Source of the DNA: JALYUM01 sp036688685
Lineage (GTDB): Bacteria > Pseudomonadota > Gammaproteobacteria > Burkholderiales > Burkholderiaceae_D
Length of the DNA stretch: 64,000 nt
Assembly: GCF_036688685.1 (NCBI RefSeq)
Contig: NZ_JAQQPS010000010.1
Coordinates: 124,001 to 188,000 of the forward strand
Direction of reading: 5' to 3'
In this document: piece after piece, positions 49,847 through 59,354 of the stretch
How the letters are laid out: each line of letters begins with the position of its first letter
How positions within the stretch are numbered: position 1 is the stretch's first letter
Program-made: the position numbers and the translations under genes
The notes under the pieces: model-generated
The model's input: only the letters and a program-made list of their open reading frames with translations
The model's database searches: none
Told to the model about the DNA's origin: nothing

Positions 49847-51370
49847 CTAGCGCGCCTCGCCCTCAGGCTGGACCAGCAACTGCGCCAGCAACTGCGCACC
49901 GTAACGCACCTGTGCCATGGTCAGCGCGGCATAGCCCACAATCACCGCGGGCGCCAGCCTCACGTCCTCGCACAGGCTGCGTAGCCCTTGCAGGGATAGG
50001 CCGGCGGCGGCAGCACGGGCGCAGAAACTGGCCTCATCGCTACCAGCGCGCAGCCAGAGCACAAAGTGAAATCCCGCATGCTGGCCACTGACCGTGTAGC
50101 ACCCCGGGGCATTCGCGTCCAGCACGGCCAGTAGCATGTCGCGCCGTGCCTGGTAGGCGCGGCGGGTCAGACGCAGGTGCTGAATAAAGGCGCCGTCCTG
50201 CATCCACGAGGCCAGCGTAAGTTGTTCCATCACACCAACCGAGCGTCCCGACGTTTGCCACATGGTCAGCAGGGGGCACTTGAGTTGGGCCGGGACCAGC
50301 GCAAAGCCGACCCGCAAACCGGCAAACAAGCTTTTGTTAAAACTGCCGCAGTAGATTACCCGGCCGCTATTGTCGAGTGACTTCAGCGCGGCCAGTGGCG
50401 CGTTGAGATAGTTGAATTCACTGTCGTAATCGTCTTCGATAATCCAGCCGCCGTTTCGATCGGCCCAGTCGATCAATTCCAGTCGCCGCGTGACCGACAT
50501 CGTCGCGCCAGTGGGTGACTGGTGCGCCGGGGTCACATACACCAGGCGCGCCTGCGGGTGGTCTTCCAGCCGTGCGCATTCGAGCCCCTCCTGGTCAACT
50601 GGTACCGGAATGACCACGGCGCCGGCCTGAGCGAAAATTCGCCGCGCGGCGGGATAACAGGGGTCTTCCACACAGACCGCGTCGCCGGCGCGCAAAACGC
50701 TGCGCGCCAGCAGGTCCAGCGCATGGCGAATACCGGTCAACACGACGATATCGTCGGTGCTGCAAACAATGCCACGGTAGGTGCGCAGATAGGCGGCGAT
50801 CTGCTCCCTGAGTTGTGGCAGGCCGCGCGGATCGGCCGAGGACAGCGTGTCGGTATTGACGCGACGCAGCGACCGGGCCATGTGGCGCGCCCACGACGGC
50901 AGGGAAAACAGGGCGGGATCGGGCAGTCGGGCCACGAACGGCCGCCCGGCCTGCACGCCGACCTCGCCAAGCGTGCCACGATTGCTGACCACAGTCGACA
51001 GTGTGTGCTGGCGCGCCGCGACTGGCAATGCGGCAACTCGATGGCCTGGCGCGGTGCCGGTCGCCATCAGGTAGCGATCCGGCACCACTGCGCAGACGTG
51101 CGTGCCTGACCCCGGCACGCGCGTCACGTAAGCTTCCGCACCGAGCCGGTCATACGCAGCTTCTACAGTGCCGCGCGACAGGCCCCAGCGCTGCGCCAGG
51201 GTGCGCGTCGAGGGCAGGCGGGTGTCAGCAGGAATCAGCCGGCCCAAAATTGCATCCCGCATCGCCGTATAGACAATTTCCTGCTTGCTGACGGCGTGTT
51301 CCCGACTGTCAGCCCGCAATGCAGCGGGTTGGGGCAGCTCGACAGCGGATTCCTTTTTCCCACATCGCAT
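49847..51370 (-). CDS. MocR-type regulator (GntR DNA-binding domain fused to aminotransferase)
   Basis: A 507-aa PdxR/MocR-type protein. A GntR winged helix (about residues 28-95: AMRDAILGRLIPADTRLPSTRTLAQRWGLSRGTVE, here given in part by its LPSTRTLA motif) is joined by a linker to a fold-type I PLP domain with SPTGATMS, IIEDDYDSEF and the PLP lysine in GSFNKSLFAGLRVGF. Such proteins usually regulate a divergent neighbour in response to PLP or an amino compound; here the neighbours are a decayed FAD-binding gene and a Bcr/CflA pump. No ribosome-binding site distinguishes the start from nearby alternatives. Confidence 0.9.
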   Translation of the reverse strand: MRCGKKESAVELPQPAALRADSREHAVSKQEIVYTAMRDAILGRLIPADTRLPSTRTLAQRWGLSRGTVEAAYDRLGAEAYVTRVPGSGTHVCAVVPDRYLMATGTAPGHRVAALPVAARQHTLSTVVSNRGTLGEVGVQAGRPFVARLPDPALFSLPSWARHMARSLRRVNTDTLSSADPRGLPQLREQIAAYLRTYRGIVCSTDDIVVLTGIRHALDLLARSVLRAGDAVCVEDPCYPAARRIFAQAGAVVIPVPVDQEGLECARLEDHPQARLVYVTPAHQSPTGATMSVTRRLELIDWADRNGGWIIEDDYDSEFNYLNAPLAALKSLDNSGRVIYCGSFNKSLFAGLRVGFALVPAQLKCPLLTMWQTSGRSVGVMEQLTLASWMQDGAFIQHLRLTRRAYQARRDMLLAVLDANAPGCYTVSGQHAGFHFVLWLRAGSDEASFCARAAAAGLSLQGLRSLCEDVRLAPAVIVGYAALTMAQVRYGAQLLAQLLVQPEGEAR

Positions 51371-51460
51371 AGTGGTCCAATAATAAAACTGCTAAATGGT
51401 CCATAACATTAGACCACACCGCGCATAGACTTTGCAGCAATTCAAAGACCGGTACCAGGC

Positions 51461-51928
51461 ATGACGATATTCAGCGATGAGAAATTCACCATGGCGGTAG
51501 TCGGCGCTGGCGCCGTCCGCGTCGCCTTCCTGCAAAAGTTGGTGGCGCTGATCGAGCCGGAGCAAGCGGCGTGCAAGAGCATATCCCTGATCAAAGCCGC
51601 CCAGATGCAGTTGAGCCGGAACGGCACCCGCAAGAGTTCGCTTCGCGCCGTGTTTCGCCTGCTGCGGTTTGAACGACGTACAGCAGGCTGCAGTTGGCGC
51701 GACTTGTTGCTTAGCGACGACACGCGGGTGGCCAGGCGATGTCATGAAGCGGGCGCGGCAACATCCGTCCGTCCCTGGCAGCGGGTACTGTCTGCCACGA
51801 ACGATGTGATCGAACAGGCGCGGCAGAGCCTGCAAGACGCCGCCCAGATGCGCTCATCGTTCGCCATGCACCGACCAGCGATGGCGACCGGCGCGGCGAC
51901 CGCTTCGATACTTGGACTGATCCCATGA
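51461..51928 (+). pseudogene. Decayed FAD/NAD(P)-binding protein gene
   Basis: The 155-codon frame begins like a Rossmann-fold FAD/NAD(P)-binding protein (FTMAVVGAGAVRVAFLQKLV), although the usual GxGxxG third Gly is Arg. After about 45 residues the sequence becomes Arg/Ser-rich and loses family character. A later stretch (PWQRVLSATNDVIEQARQSL) again looks like an inner part of such proteins. Full members are 450 aa or more, so internal deletion plus 3' loss is likely. The stop still overlaps the next gene's ATG (ATGA), so translation into the efflux gene may be kept. It could instead be a small novel protein; moderate to low certainty. Confidence 0.4.
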
Positions 51929-53127
51929 CGACAGAAAAAAGCCTCCGGCCGTGGGCCTGGACGGCCATGCTCATGCTGATCGTTTGCCTGCCCCGCGTGA
52001 CCATCGACGCCTATCTGCCGGCATTGCCCACCATGGCCGATGCGTTGCACGCGTCGGATGCGCAACTGCAGTTGACGCTCACCCTGTACATGGTGGGCTA
52101 CGCCGTTTCCATGCTCATCTGCGGCCCTGTATGCGACCGCATCGGCCGCCGCCCGGTCCTGATTTGGGGAACGGTGCTGTACTTGCTGGCCACAGCGGTG
52201 TGCGCGACGGCCAGCAACGCGGACGTCATGGTGACGGCGAGAATGTTGCAGGCGCTCGGCGGGTGTTGCGGCACGGTAATCGGGCGCGTGATCGTGCGTG
52301 ATCAGTTTGATCGCGCCACCCAGGCGGGCTTGCTCAGCAAAATCTCCATGGGGATGGCCTTGTCACCCATCGTTGCCCCCCTCATCGGCAGCCTGATTGA
52401 TGCCGTTCTCGGTTGGCGCTGGGTATTTATCGGGCTGGGACTATTCGGGACCGTCTCGCTCGCCGCAATCGCTTTTTGCCTGCCGGAGACGCGTGCGCCG
52501 GTGCCTGCGCTGCGCCACCGGCAAAGCACATGGCGGGTGTATTGCCGCCTGCTTGGCGACCGCTATTTTCTGCGCTACGCCTTGACCATCAGCTTTGTGT
52601 ACTGCACCTATTTCCCTTTTATCGCCGAGTCCTCGGTGCTGCTTCAGCGCACCATGCAGTTGTCGGAGACCGGCTACGCGCTGGTGTTTGGCTTAACGGT
52701 GGCCGGCTACGTGATCGGTTCGCACCTGTTCCGCCGCCTCTCGGTCCGCCATGCGGCAGACCGTCTGATCTCCTGGGCGGTTGCGCTGAACATGGCCGGC
52801 GCAACGCTTCTGCTGTGGTCAACATCGGTGTATCCACAGGCGCTGGCGGCAATTGTCGTCCCCTTCCTCCTGATCATGCTGTCGGTCGGGATGGCCATAC
52901 CGGCCTGCCAGTTTCGCGTCCTGCAACCCTACGCTGACATTGCCGGAACGGCGTCCGGTTTGTTTTTCTTTATCCAGATGGCGATGACAGCCGCATGCAG
53001 CTTTGTCACCAACGGGTTGTCTGACGGCACCGCCAGGCCCATGGTCTTCGTCACTATGGCGTGCAGCGCCGCATTCGGCGCTGTATGGGTACGCATGCAC
53101 GTAGCGCCGGGTGTCGCGGCCCACTAG
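51925..53127 (+). CDS. Bcr/CflA-family multidrug efflux MFS transporter
   Basis: A 400-aa drug:proton antiporter with 12 membrane segments. The family marks are PRVTIDAYLPALPTMADAL in helix 1, GPVCDRIGRRPVLI in the helix 2-3 loop, and RMLQALGGCCGTVIGRVIVRD in helices 4-5. Bcr/CflA members expel bicyclomycin, chloramphenicol or sulfonamides; the substrate here is unknown. It starts inside the stop of the upstream decayed frame (ATGA) and may be controlled by the divergent MocR regulator. Confidence 0.92.
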   Translation: MTTEKSLRPWAWTAMLMLIVCLPRVTIDAYLPALPTMADALHASDAQLQLTLTLYMVGYAVSMLICGPVCDRIGRRPVLIWGTVLYLLATAVCATASNADVMVTARMLQALGGCCGTVIGRVIVRDQFDRATQAGLLSKISMGMALSPIVAPLIGSLIDAVLGWRWVFIGLGLFGTVSLAAIAFCLPETRAPVPALRHRQSTWRVYCRLLGDRYFLRYALTISFVYCTYFPFIAESSVLLQRTMQLSETGYALVFGLTVAGYVIGSHLFRRLSVRHAADRLISWAVALNMAGATLLLWSTSVYPQALAAIVVPFLLIMLSVGMAIPACQFRVLQPYADIAGTASGLFFFIQMAMTAACSFVTNGLSDGTARPMVFVTMACSAAFGAVWVRMHVAPGVAAH

Positions 53128-53168
53128 GCGCCACGGCATTCGGCGCATTGTCGGGCGATTGGTTTGGT

Positions 53169-54035
53169 TCAGTATTCGCGGCGGTCGGGTTTGATTTCCT
53201 GGAGGATCGTTGTCGAGATTTCTTCGATGGATTTGGTTGTCGACGACAGCGAGCGGATGCCTTCGCGTTTCATCATCAATTCCGCTTCGTTGACTTCGTA
53301 GCGGCAGTTTTCGATGGAGGCGTATTTGCTGCCGGCGCGCCGTTCGTGGCGGATTTCGGACAGGCGCTCCGGGGTGATCGTGAGGCCGAACAGTTTCGCG
53401 CGGAAGCCCGGCAGCGACGAGGGCAGCTTGCCGCGCTCGAAGTCTTCCGGAATCAAGGGATAGTTCGCCGCCTTGATGCCGTATTGCATGGCGAGATACA
53501 GGCTGGTTGGTGTCTTGCCCGAACGCGACACACCGACCAGGATCACGTCCGCCTCCGCCAGGTTCTTGTGCGACTGGCCGTCGTCATGCGCCAGCGAGAA
53601 ATTGATGGCTTCGATGCGGTTCTTGTATTCCTCGCTGTCGACCACGTTGTGGATGCGCCCGATGGTGTGCGTCGATTTCACGCCCAGTTCCATCTCCAGC
53701 GGCGCCACGAAGGTCTGGAACAGGTCCATGTGCATGCTGTTCGAGGCCCGGATCACCCCCGATAAATCATGTTTCACCAGGGTCGAGAAGACGATCGGAC
53801 GCTGGCCCGAACTGGTGTACACCTCGTTGATGCGGCGCGCCGCATCGCGCGCCTTGTCGAGCGTGTCGATGAAGGGAATGCGGACCTGGCGGAAGCGCAT
53901 CTCGAACTGGCTCAGCACGGCATGGCCGAAGGTTTCGGCAGTGATGCCGGTGCCGTCGGAAACGAAAAACACGGTGCGAACGGCAGGCGGGAGGGTGGAG
54001 CGGGGGTCAATGGGCATCGGTGTGGACTCGGTCAT
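53169..54035 (-). CDS. ppsR: PEP synthase regulatory protein (bifunctional kinase/pyrophosphorylase, DUF299)
   Basis: Switches PEP synthase off and on by ADP-dependent phosphorylation and Pi-dependent dephosphorylation of its active-site Thr. A 288-aa protein with RTVFFVSDGTGITAETFGHA at the N-terminus and the P-loop GVSRSGKTPTSLYLA at about residues 165-180. It is divergent from ppsA, its target, across a 169-nt gap, which is the usual arrangement. An in-frame ATG at 54017 is an alternative start. Confidence 0.96.
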   Translation of the reverse strand: MTESTPMPIDPRSTLPPAVRTVFFVSDGTGITAETFGHAVLSQFEMRFRQVRIPFIDTLDKARDAARRINEVYTSSGQRPIVFSTLVKHDLSGVIRASNSMHMDLFQTFVAPLEMELGVKSTHTIGRIHNVVDSEEYKNRIEAINFSLAHDDGQSHKNLAEADVILVGVSRSGKTPTSLYLAMQYGIKAANYPLIPEDFERGKLPSSLPGFRAKLFGLTITPERLSEIRHERRAGSKYASIENCRYEVNEAELMMKREGIRSLSSTTKSIEEISTTILQEIKPDRREY

Positions 54036-54204
54036 TCATATTAGCAATATTGCCTCGAAGCGCGCTCGCAATCGGCAGCGCTCGCGGTAGAATGCTCGGC
54101 AACGGTTTTGCATTGTGCTGTACGACGCCAAGAATAACAAGAACGCCCGTCGCGCGCGCGCCAAGCCTGGAGCACCGATTTCTATCTCAAGTAAGGGTAC
54201 TACC

Positions 54205-56652
54205 ATGACTAACCTGTCAAATGGCGCATTCAACACGCCGGGGGGCCGCACCCCTGGCGTCGATACGGCTTACGTCGCGGCGTTCGAAAACCTGCGCATG
54301 ACCGATGTGGAATCGGTCGGCGGCAAGAACGCATCGCTCGGTGAAATGATCAGCCAGCTCGCCGGCGCCGGCGTGTCGGTGCCGACCGGCTTCGCCACCA
54401 CCGCGCTGGCGTTCCGTGATTTCCTCAACCATGCCGTCGATGGCGGCGCGTCGCTGGGCGACCGCATTGCCACCCGCCTCGAAGGCCTCGACATCGACGA
54501 CGTGCGCTCGCTGGCCGCCGCCGGCGCCGAGATCCGCACCTGGATCGTCGAAACGCCATTCCAGCCGCGCCTGGAAGAAGACATCCGCAGTTTCTACGCC
54601 CGCCTGGTCGCCGATTCCGATGTCGAAATGTCGTTCGCCGTGCGCTCGTCGGCCACCGCCGAAGACTTGCCGGATGCATCGTTTGCTGGCCAGCAGGAGT
54701 CGTTCCTGAACGTGGTCGGCATCGACAACGTGTTAGAGGCAATGAAGCACGTGTTCGCCTCGCTGTACAACGACCGCGCCATCTCGTACCGCGTCCATAA
54801 GGGTTTTACCCACGCTGAAGTGGCCCTGTCGGCCGGCGTGCAGCGCATGGTGCGCTCGGACGTGGGCGCCGCCGGCGTCATGTTCACCATCGACACCGAG
54901 TCCGGTTTCAAGGACGTCGTCTTCATCACCTCCAGCTATGGCCTTGGCGAAACGGTGGTGCAGGGCGCCGTCAATCCCGACGAGTTTTACGTGCACAAAC
55001 CGATGCTGCAACTGGGGAAATCGCCGGTCATCCGCCGCAACATCGGCTCGAAACTGATCAAGATGGAATTCACCAACGAAGCCAAAGCCGGCCGTTCCGT
55101 GAAAACTGTCGATGTGCCGATCGAAATGCGCAACCGTTACTCGCTGACCGACGAAGAAGTCGTGCAGCTGGCCAAGTATGCCGTCATCATCGAGAACCAC
55201 TATGGCCGCGCGATGGACATCGAGTGGGGCAAGGACGGTCGCGACGGCAAGCTGTTCATCCTGCAGGCGCGTCCTGAAACGGTGAAGTCGCAGCAGAAAT
55301 CGACCGACGCCCAGCTGCGCTACAAGATGAAAGGCACCGGCACCGTGCTGGTCCAGGGCCGCGCCATCGGTCAGAAAATCGGCGCCGGTCCCGTGCGCGT
55401 TATCAGCGACCCGTCGCAAATGGAGCGCGTGCAACCAGGCGACGTGCTGGTTGCCGACATGACCGACCCGAACTGGGAACCGGTCATGAAGCGCGCCGCG
55501 GCGATTGTCACCAACCGCGGTGGCCGCACCTGCCACGCGGCGATCATCGCCCGTGAACTGGGCGTGCCGGCCGTGGTCGGTTGCGGCGACGCCACCGAAA
55601 TCCTCAAGGACGGCACCTTTGTCACCGTCTCCTGCGCCGAAGGCGACGAGGGCAAGATCTACGACGGCTTGCTGGAAACCGAAATTTCCGAAGTCGAGCA
55701 GGGTGAACTGCCAGCCATCAAGACGAAGATCATGCTCAACGTCGGCAACCCGCAACTGGCCTTCGACTTCCAGTCGGTGCCGAACGGCGGTGTGGGCCTG
55801 GCGCGCCTGGAATTCATCATCAACAACAATATCGGCGTGCACCCGAAGGCCATCCTCGAGTACCCGAATATCGATGCCGACCTGAAGAAAGCCGTGGAAT
55901 CGGTGGCGCGCGGCCACGCCTCCCCGAAAGCGTTTTATATCGACAAACTGGCCGAAGGCATTGCCACCATTGCCGCTGCGTTCTGGCCAAAACCGGTCAT
56001 CGTGCGCCTGTCCGATTTCAAATCGAACGAGTACAAGAAGCTGATCGGCGGTTCGCGTTACGAGCCGGACGAAGAAAACCCGATGCTCGGTTTCCGCGGC
56101 GTGGCGCGCTACCTGTCGCCTGATTTCGCCGAAGCGTTCGAAATGGAATGCGAAGCGATGAAGCGTGTGCGCAACGACATGGGCCTGACCAACGTCGAGA
56201 TCATGGTGCCGTTCGTGCGTACCCTGGGCCAGGCTGAAAAAGTCATCGGCCTGCTGGGCAAGAACGGCCTGAAGCGCGGCGAAAATGGCCTGCGCGTCAT
56301 CATGATGTGCGAAGTGCCATCGAACGCGATCCTGGCCGAGCAGTTCCTGGAACACTTCGACGGTTTCTCGATCGGTTCGAACGACCTGACCCAGCTGACC
56401 CTGGGCCTGGACCGCGATTCCGGTATGGCCTTGCTGGCAGCCGATTTCGACGAGCGCGATCCGGCCGTGAAAGCCTTGCTGTCGCTGGCGATTGCCGCTT
56501 GCCTCAAAAAGGGCAAGTACATCGGCATCTGCGGCCAGGGCCCATCGGATAATCCTGACTTTGCCCAGTGGCTGGTGGATCAGGGCATCGAGTCGATGTC
56601 GCTGAACCCGGATTCGGTCATCGATACCTGGAAAAAGCTGGCCGGCATTTAA
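54205..56652 (+). CDS. ppsA: Phosphoenolpyruvate synthase
   Basis: Makes PEP from pyruvate and ATP for gluconeogenesis. An 815-aa enzyme: N-terminal ATP-grasp domain (about residues 20-370: SVGGKNASLGEMI, AVRSSATAEDLPDASFAGQQ), a swivelling phosphohistidine domain with H444 in GGRTCHAAIIARELG (the Thr just before it is the PpsR target), and the C-terminal PEP-binding TIM barrel (GSNDLTQLTLGLDRD, GICGQGPSDNPDF). The ATG at 54205 follows AAGGG; the longer open frame upstream lacks homology. A terminator follows about 90 nt later. Confidence 0.96.
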   Translation: MTNLSNGAFNTPGGRTPGVDTAYVAAFENLRMTDVESVGGKNASLGEMISQLAGAGVSVPTGFATTALAFRDFLNHAVDGGASLGDRIATRLEGLDIDDVRSLAAAGAEIRTWIVETPFQPRLEEDIRSFYARLVADSDVEMSFAVRSSATAEDLPDASFAGQQESFLNVVGIDNVLEAMKHVFASLYNDRAISYRVHKGFTHAEVALSAGVQRMVRSDVGAAGVMFTIDTESGFKDVVFITSSYGLGETVVQGAVNPDEFYVHKPMLQLGKSPVIRRNIGSKLIKMEFTNEAKAGRSVKTVDVPIEMRNRYSLTDEEVVQLAKYAVIIENHYGRAMDIEWGKDGRDGKLFILQARPETVKSQQKSTDAQLRYKMKGTGTVLVQGRAIGQKIGAGPVRVISDPSQMERVQPGDVLVADMTDPNWEPVMKRAAAIVTNRGGRTCHAAIIARELGVPAVVGCGDATEILKDGTFVTVSCAEGDEGKIYDGLLETEISEVEQGELPAIKTKIMLNVGNPQLAFDFQSVPNGGVGLARLEFIINNNIGVHPKAILEYPNIDADLKKAVESVARGHASPKAFYIDKLAEGIATIAAAFWPKPVIVRLSDFKSNEYKKLIGGSRYEPDEENPMLGFRGVARYLSPDFAEAFEMECEAMKRVRNDMGLTNVEIMVPFVRTLGQAEKVIGLLGKNGLKRGENGLRVIMMCEVPSNAILAEQFLEHFDGFSIGSNDLTQLTLGLDRDSGMALLAADFDERDPAVKALLSLAIAACLKKGKYIGICGQGPSDNPDFAQWLVDQGIESMSLNPDSVIDTWKKLAGI

Positions 56653-56742
56653 GCAATTGACTAGGCGCAAAAATAGGGTGAAACTCGCAGTATCGGAAAC
56701 GAGATAACCTGGCCATCAAACATTTTTGCGCTGAATGTAAAC

Positions 56743-56777
56743 AACCCTCGTCGCCTTTGCAGGCGGCGGGGGTTTTT
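56743..56777 (+). terminator. Intrinsic terminator between ppsA and nfeD
   Basis: CCCTCGTCGCC-TTTGCA-GGCGGCGGGGG followed by five T. The 11-bp stem includes G-U pairs. It lies about 90 nt after the ppsA stop. Confidence 0.82.
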
Positions 56778-56814
56778 GTATTCTGAACGGGCGATATCAA
56801 AACAGGAGACAACC

Positions 56815-57237
56815 ATGGCGGACTGGATGGTATGGCTGGCGGCAGCCGGCGTACTGATCGTGCTGGAGCTATTTACCGGCACATTTTATTTATTGATGAT
56901 GGCGCTGGGCCTCGCGTTCGGCGCGCTGGCGGCGTGGCTTGGCGCAACGATGCCGATGCAGACGATTGTTGCGGCCGTGGTCGGCATCGTTGCCACCGGC
57001 CTGCTGCACCGCAGCCGCCTGGGCCGCCCGCCCAGACTCGATCCCGCGCGCGACAAGAACGTGAATATGGACATCGGCCAGCAACTGGCCGTGGACACCT
57101 GGCACGACGGCCACGCGCGCGTGATGTACCGTGGCGCGCTGTGGGATGTCGAGCTGGGACCCGGCGCGCAGCCGGCAGCAGGAGATTTTCGCATTGTCGA
57201 AGTGCAGGGCAGTCGCCTGATCGTGGCCAACGCCTGA
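56815..57237 (+). CDS. NfeD-family membrane protein
   Basis: A 140-aa protein with two or three N-terminal membrane helices (residues 4-60: MVWLAAAGVLIVLELFTGT, LLMMALGLAFGALAAWLG) and a C-terminal OB-fold domain (residues 85-140, VDTWHDGHARVMYRGALWDVEL). Short NfeD proteins work with SPFH proteins in membrane organisation. The SPFH gene follows after 30 nt, supporting that partnership. AGGAGAC before ATG 56815 fixes the start. Confidence 0.92.
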   Translation: MADWMVWLAAAGVLIVLELFTGTFYLLMMALGLAFGALAAWLGATMPMQTIVAAVVGIVATGLLHRSRLGRPPRLDPARDKNVNMDIGQQLAVDTWHDGHARVMYRGALWDVELGPGAQPAAGDFRIVEVQGSRLIVANA

Positions 57238-57267
57238 ATGCAATATCCTTACATTTAAAGGCTTTAT

Positions 57268-58188
57268 ATGGAATTTTCTTTCGGTACCGTCGCACTGGTT
57301 TTTTTCGTCATCGCCATGGTGTTCGTCTTCAAGACGATCAATGTGGTGCCGCAGCAGCACGCCTGGGTGGTCGAGCGCCTCGGCAAATACCATGCGACGC
57401 TCGCGCCCGGCCTGAACATCGTGGTGCCGTTCATCGATCGCATCGCCTACAAGCACATCCTCAAGGAGATCCCGCTGGACGTGCCGCCGCAGGTCTGCAT
57501 CACGCGCGACAACACGCAGTTGCAGGTCGACGGCATCCTGTACTTCCAGATCACCGATCCGATGCGCGCCTCGTACGGTTCGTCGAATTACATCCAGGCC
57601 ATCACGCAGCTGGCGCAGACGACCTTGCGTTCCGTGATCGGCAAGATGGAACTCGACAAGACCTTCGAAGAGCGCGACCACATCAACACCACCATCGTCA
57701 ACGCCATCGACGAGTCGGCCGCGAACTGGGGCGTGAAAGTGCTGCGCTACGAAATCAAGGATTTGACGCCGCCGAAAGAAATCCTGCACGCGATGCAGGC
57801 GCAAATTACCGCCGAGCGCGAAAAGCGCGCCCTGATCGCCGCGTCTGAAGGGCGCCGCCAGGAACAGATCAACATCGCCAGCGGCGAGCGCGAAGCGTCG
57901 ATTGCCCGCTCGGAAGGCGAAAAGCAGGCGTCGATCAACCGCGCCCACGGTGAAGCCGCCGCCATCGTCGCGCTGGCCGAAGCGAGCGCCGATGCACTGC
58001 GCAAGGTGGGCGCCGCGATTCGCGAGCCGGGTGGGCAGGATGCCGTCAACCTGCGCGTGGCCGAAGAATACGTGGATGCATTCGCCAACCTGGCCAAGAC
58101 CAACAATTCCATCATCGTGCCGGCCAACTTGAGCGATATGAGTGGCCTGATCGCCAGCGCCATGCAGATCGTCAAGGTGCAGAAATAA
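57268..58188 (+). CDS. SPFH/stomatin-like membrane protein (QmcA type)
   Basis: A 306-aa protein with one N-terminal membrane helix (residues 5-22), an SPFH domain (about 25-190: VPQQHAWVVERLGKYHATLAPGLN in part, DVPPQVCITRDNTQLQVDGI in part) and an Ala/Glu-rich coiled coil (about 190-260) that forms ring or cage oligomers. These proteins organise membrane microdomains and guard membrane proteases. It forms a pair with the NfeD gene upstream. AAAGG precedes the ATG. Confidence 0.94.
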   Translation: MEFSFGTVALVFFVIAMVFVFKTINVVPQQHAWVVERLGKYHATLAPGLNIVVPFIDRIAYKHILKEIPLDVPPQVCITRDNTQLQVDGILYFQITDPMRASYGSSNYIQAITQLAQTTLRSVIGKMELDKTFEERDHINTTIVNAIDESAANWGVKVLRYEIKDLTPPKEILHAMQAQITAEREKRALIAASEGRRQEQINIASGEREASIARSEGEKQASINRAHGEAAAIVALAEASADALRKVGAAIREPGGQDAVNLRVAEEYVDAFANLAKTNNSIIVPANLSDMSGLIASAMQIVKVQK

Positions 58189-58208
58189 GCGCAGCCATTG
58201 ACACGGCG

Positions 58209-58607
58209 GTGGCGCCGCCGCTGGCACCACCGGTCAGTGCCGTGCAAGCCAGGTATGCGCTGCTGGGCGTCTTTTTCTTCAGTACGTCGATCGAGCTGTT
58301 TGCGCCGTTGGCGGCACTGCTGGTACTGAACCTCCTGTCCAGCTTTTGCATTTTTCTATGGTATTGCCGTGACCGCGATGCAACTGGCCGACGCCGCTCA
58401 CTGGGCCGTAATATCGGCATCATCTTGTTACCCTTCATCGCCGTGCCCTGGTACCTGATGCGTCGCCAGCCACTGCGCGGCAAGGCCAGGGCGCTGCTGC
58501 GCTTTGTTGGCTTTGTCGGCCTGATGATGTCGGCGGGTTTGGCCGGGGCACTGCTTACGGCGCTGATTGCCGGATTGCTCGGGATGGATTTTGGGCCGAC
58601 GGTATGA
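58209..58607 (+). CDS. Small inner-membrane protein of unknown function
   Basis: A 132-aa protein with about four hydrophobic segments (residues 15-35, 37-53, 70-83, 100-125) and positively charged loops (CRDRDATGRRRSLGRN, RRQPLRGKARAL). The start is uncertain: GTG 58209 is the first usable codon and there is no good ribosome-binding site. It lies 20 nt after the SPFH gene and may be co-transcribed. I do not recognise the family. Confidence 0.6.
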   Translation: MAPPLAPPVSAVQARYALLGVFFFSTSIELFAPLAALLVLNLLSSFCIFLWYCRDRDATGRRRSLGRNIGIILLPFIAVPWYLMRRQPLRGKARALLRFVGFVGLMMSAGLAGALLTALIAGLLGMDFGPTV

Positions 58608-58760
58608 ACCTGCCACGCGACGCAGGCCGGCCGGGGGCCCTGTTCGATGAGATTGCGTTTCCGGCGACTGTCAGCGTTTGAGATGTGACGCTGGATAAAA
58701 AGACGGCGTTCGATGGGGCGCCTGATACGGCTTGAACGCTGGCCATTCCTGGGGATCGAC

Positions 58761-59300
58761 ATGAGCAGGCGAAAACCGAGGCGGGTCACAAAAAAACCTG
58801 AATCTGCGACGACATGGCCGGAACGCATTCTGTTTATCTCCTGTGTCTTTACCCTGGCCGGTCTCTCCTTTCTGTTTCAAGACGACGTGGTGGTCCCGCA
58901 CTGCATGCCTGGCGCCATTTCTGGCGTGGTGTCGAATTCCCAGTTGAACGGCAGGCTTGTTCACAGTGGGACAAAATTTTTTATCGATATCGGCGATCGT
59001 GAAGAACATGTGCTCGCAAAGTGTGTCAAACAATCATGTTCGGGGCCATACGAAATCCTTGCGCATGAAACCATCGGAGTGGCAGTGCACGCCGAGTTTT
59101 GCGGTCCGTTTCTTACTGGCGTTGCACTGAACCAAAAAACCGTTTTTGCACAGCAGCCGCCGACCCAGGCAGACATCGACAGGGACGCCCAGGTACGCTG
59201 GGAAATGGGGATGGTCTGTCTGATTTATCTGGCGGTTGTTGCGCTGTATTTCACCAGGCGATTCGTCAAATGGCGCCGTGCCACAGCGCCAACACGGTGA
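58761..59300 (+). CDS. Membrane protein of unknown function with periplasmic Cys-containing domain
   Basis: A 179-aa protein. A basic N-terminus (SRRKPRRVTKKP) is followed by a membrane helix (residues 22-40), a domain of about 110 residues with four Cys (PHCMPGA, AKCVKQSCSGPYE, AEFCGPF) and a second helix near residues 150-165. The paired Cys suggest disulfides outside the cytoplasm. The ATG at 58761 has GGGGAT upstream; an in-frame codon at 58713 is less likely. Base composition is lower in GC than the neighbours, hinting at acquired DNA. The function is unknown. Confidence 0.6.
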   Translation: MSRRKPRRVTKKPESATTWPERILFISCVFTLAGLSFLFQDDVVVPHCMPGAISGVVSNSQLNGRLVHSGTKFFIDIGDREEHVLAKCVKQSCSGPYEILAHETIGVAVHAEFCGPFLTGVALNQKTVFAQQPPTQADIDRDAQVRWEMGMVCLIYLAVVALYFTRRFVKWRRATAPTR

Positions 59301-59354
59301 TGCAACGGGTCGCGCGACCGCCTGCCAGGCCGCGCTTCGTGCGTCACTTGTCTA

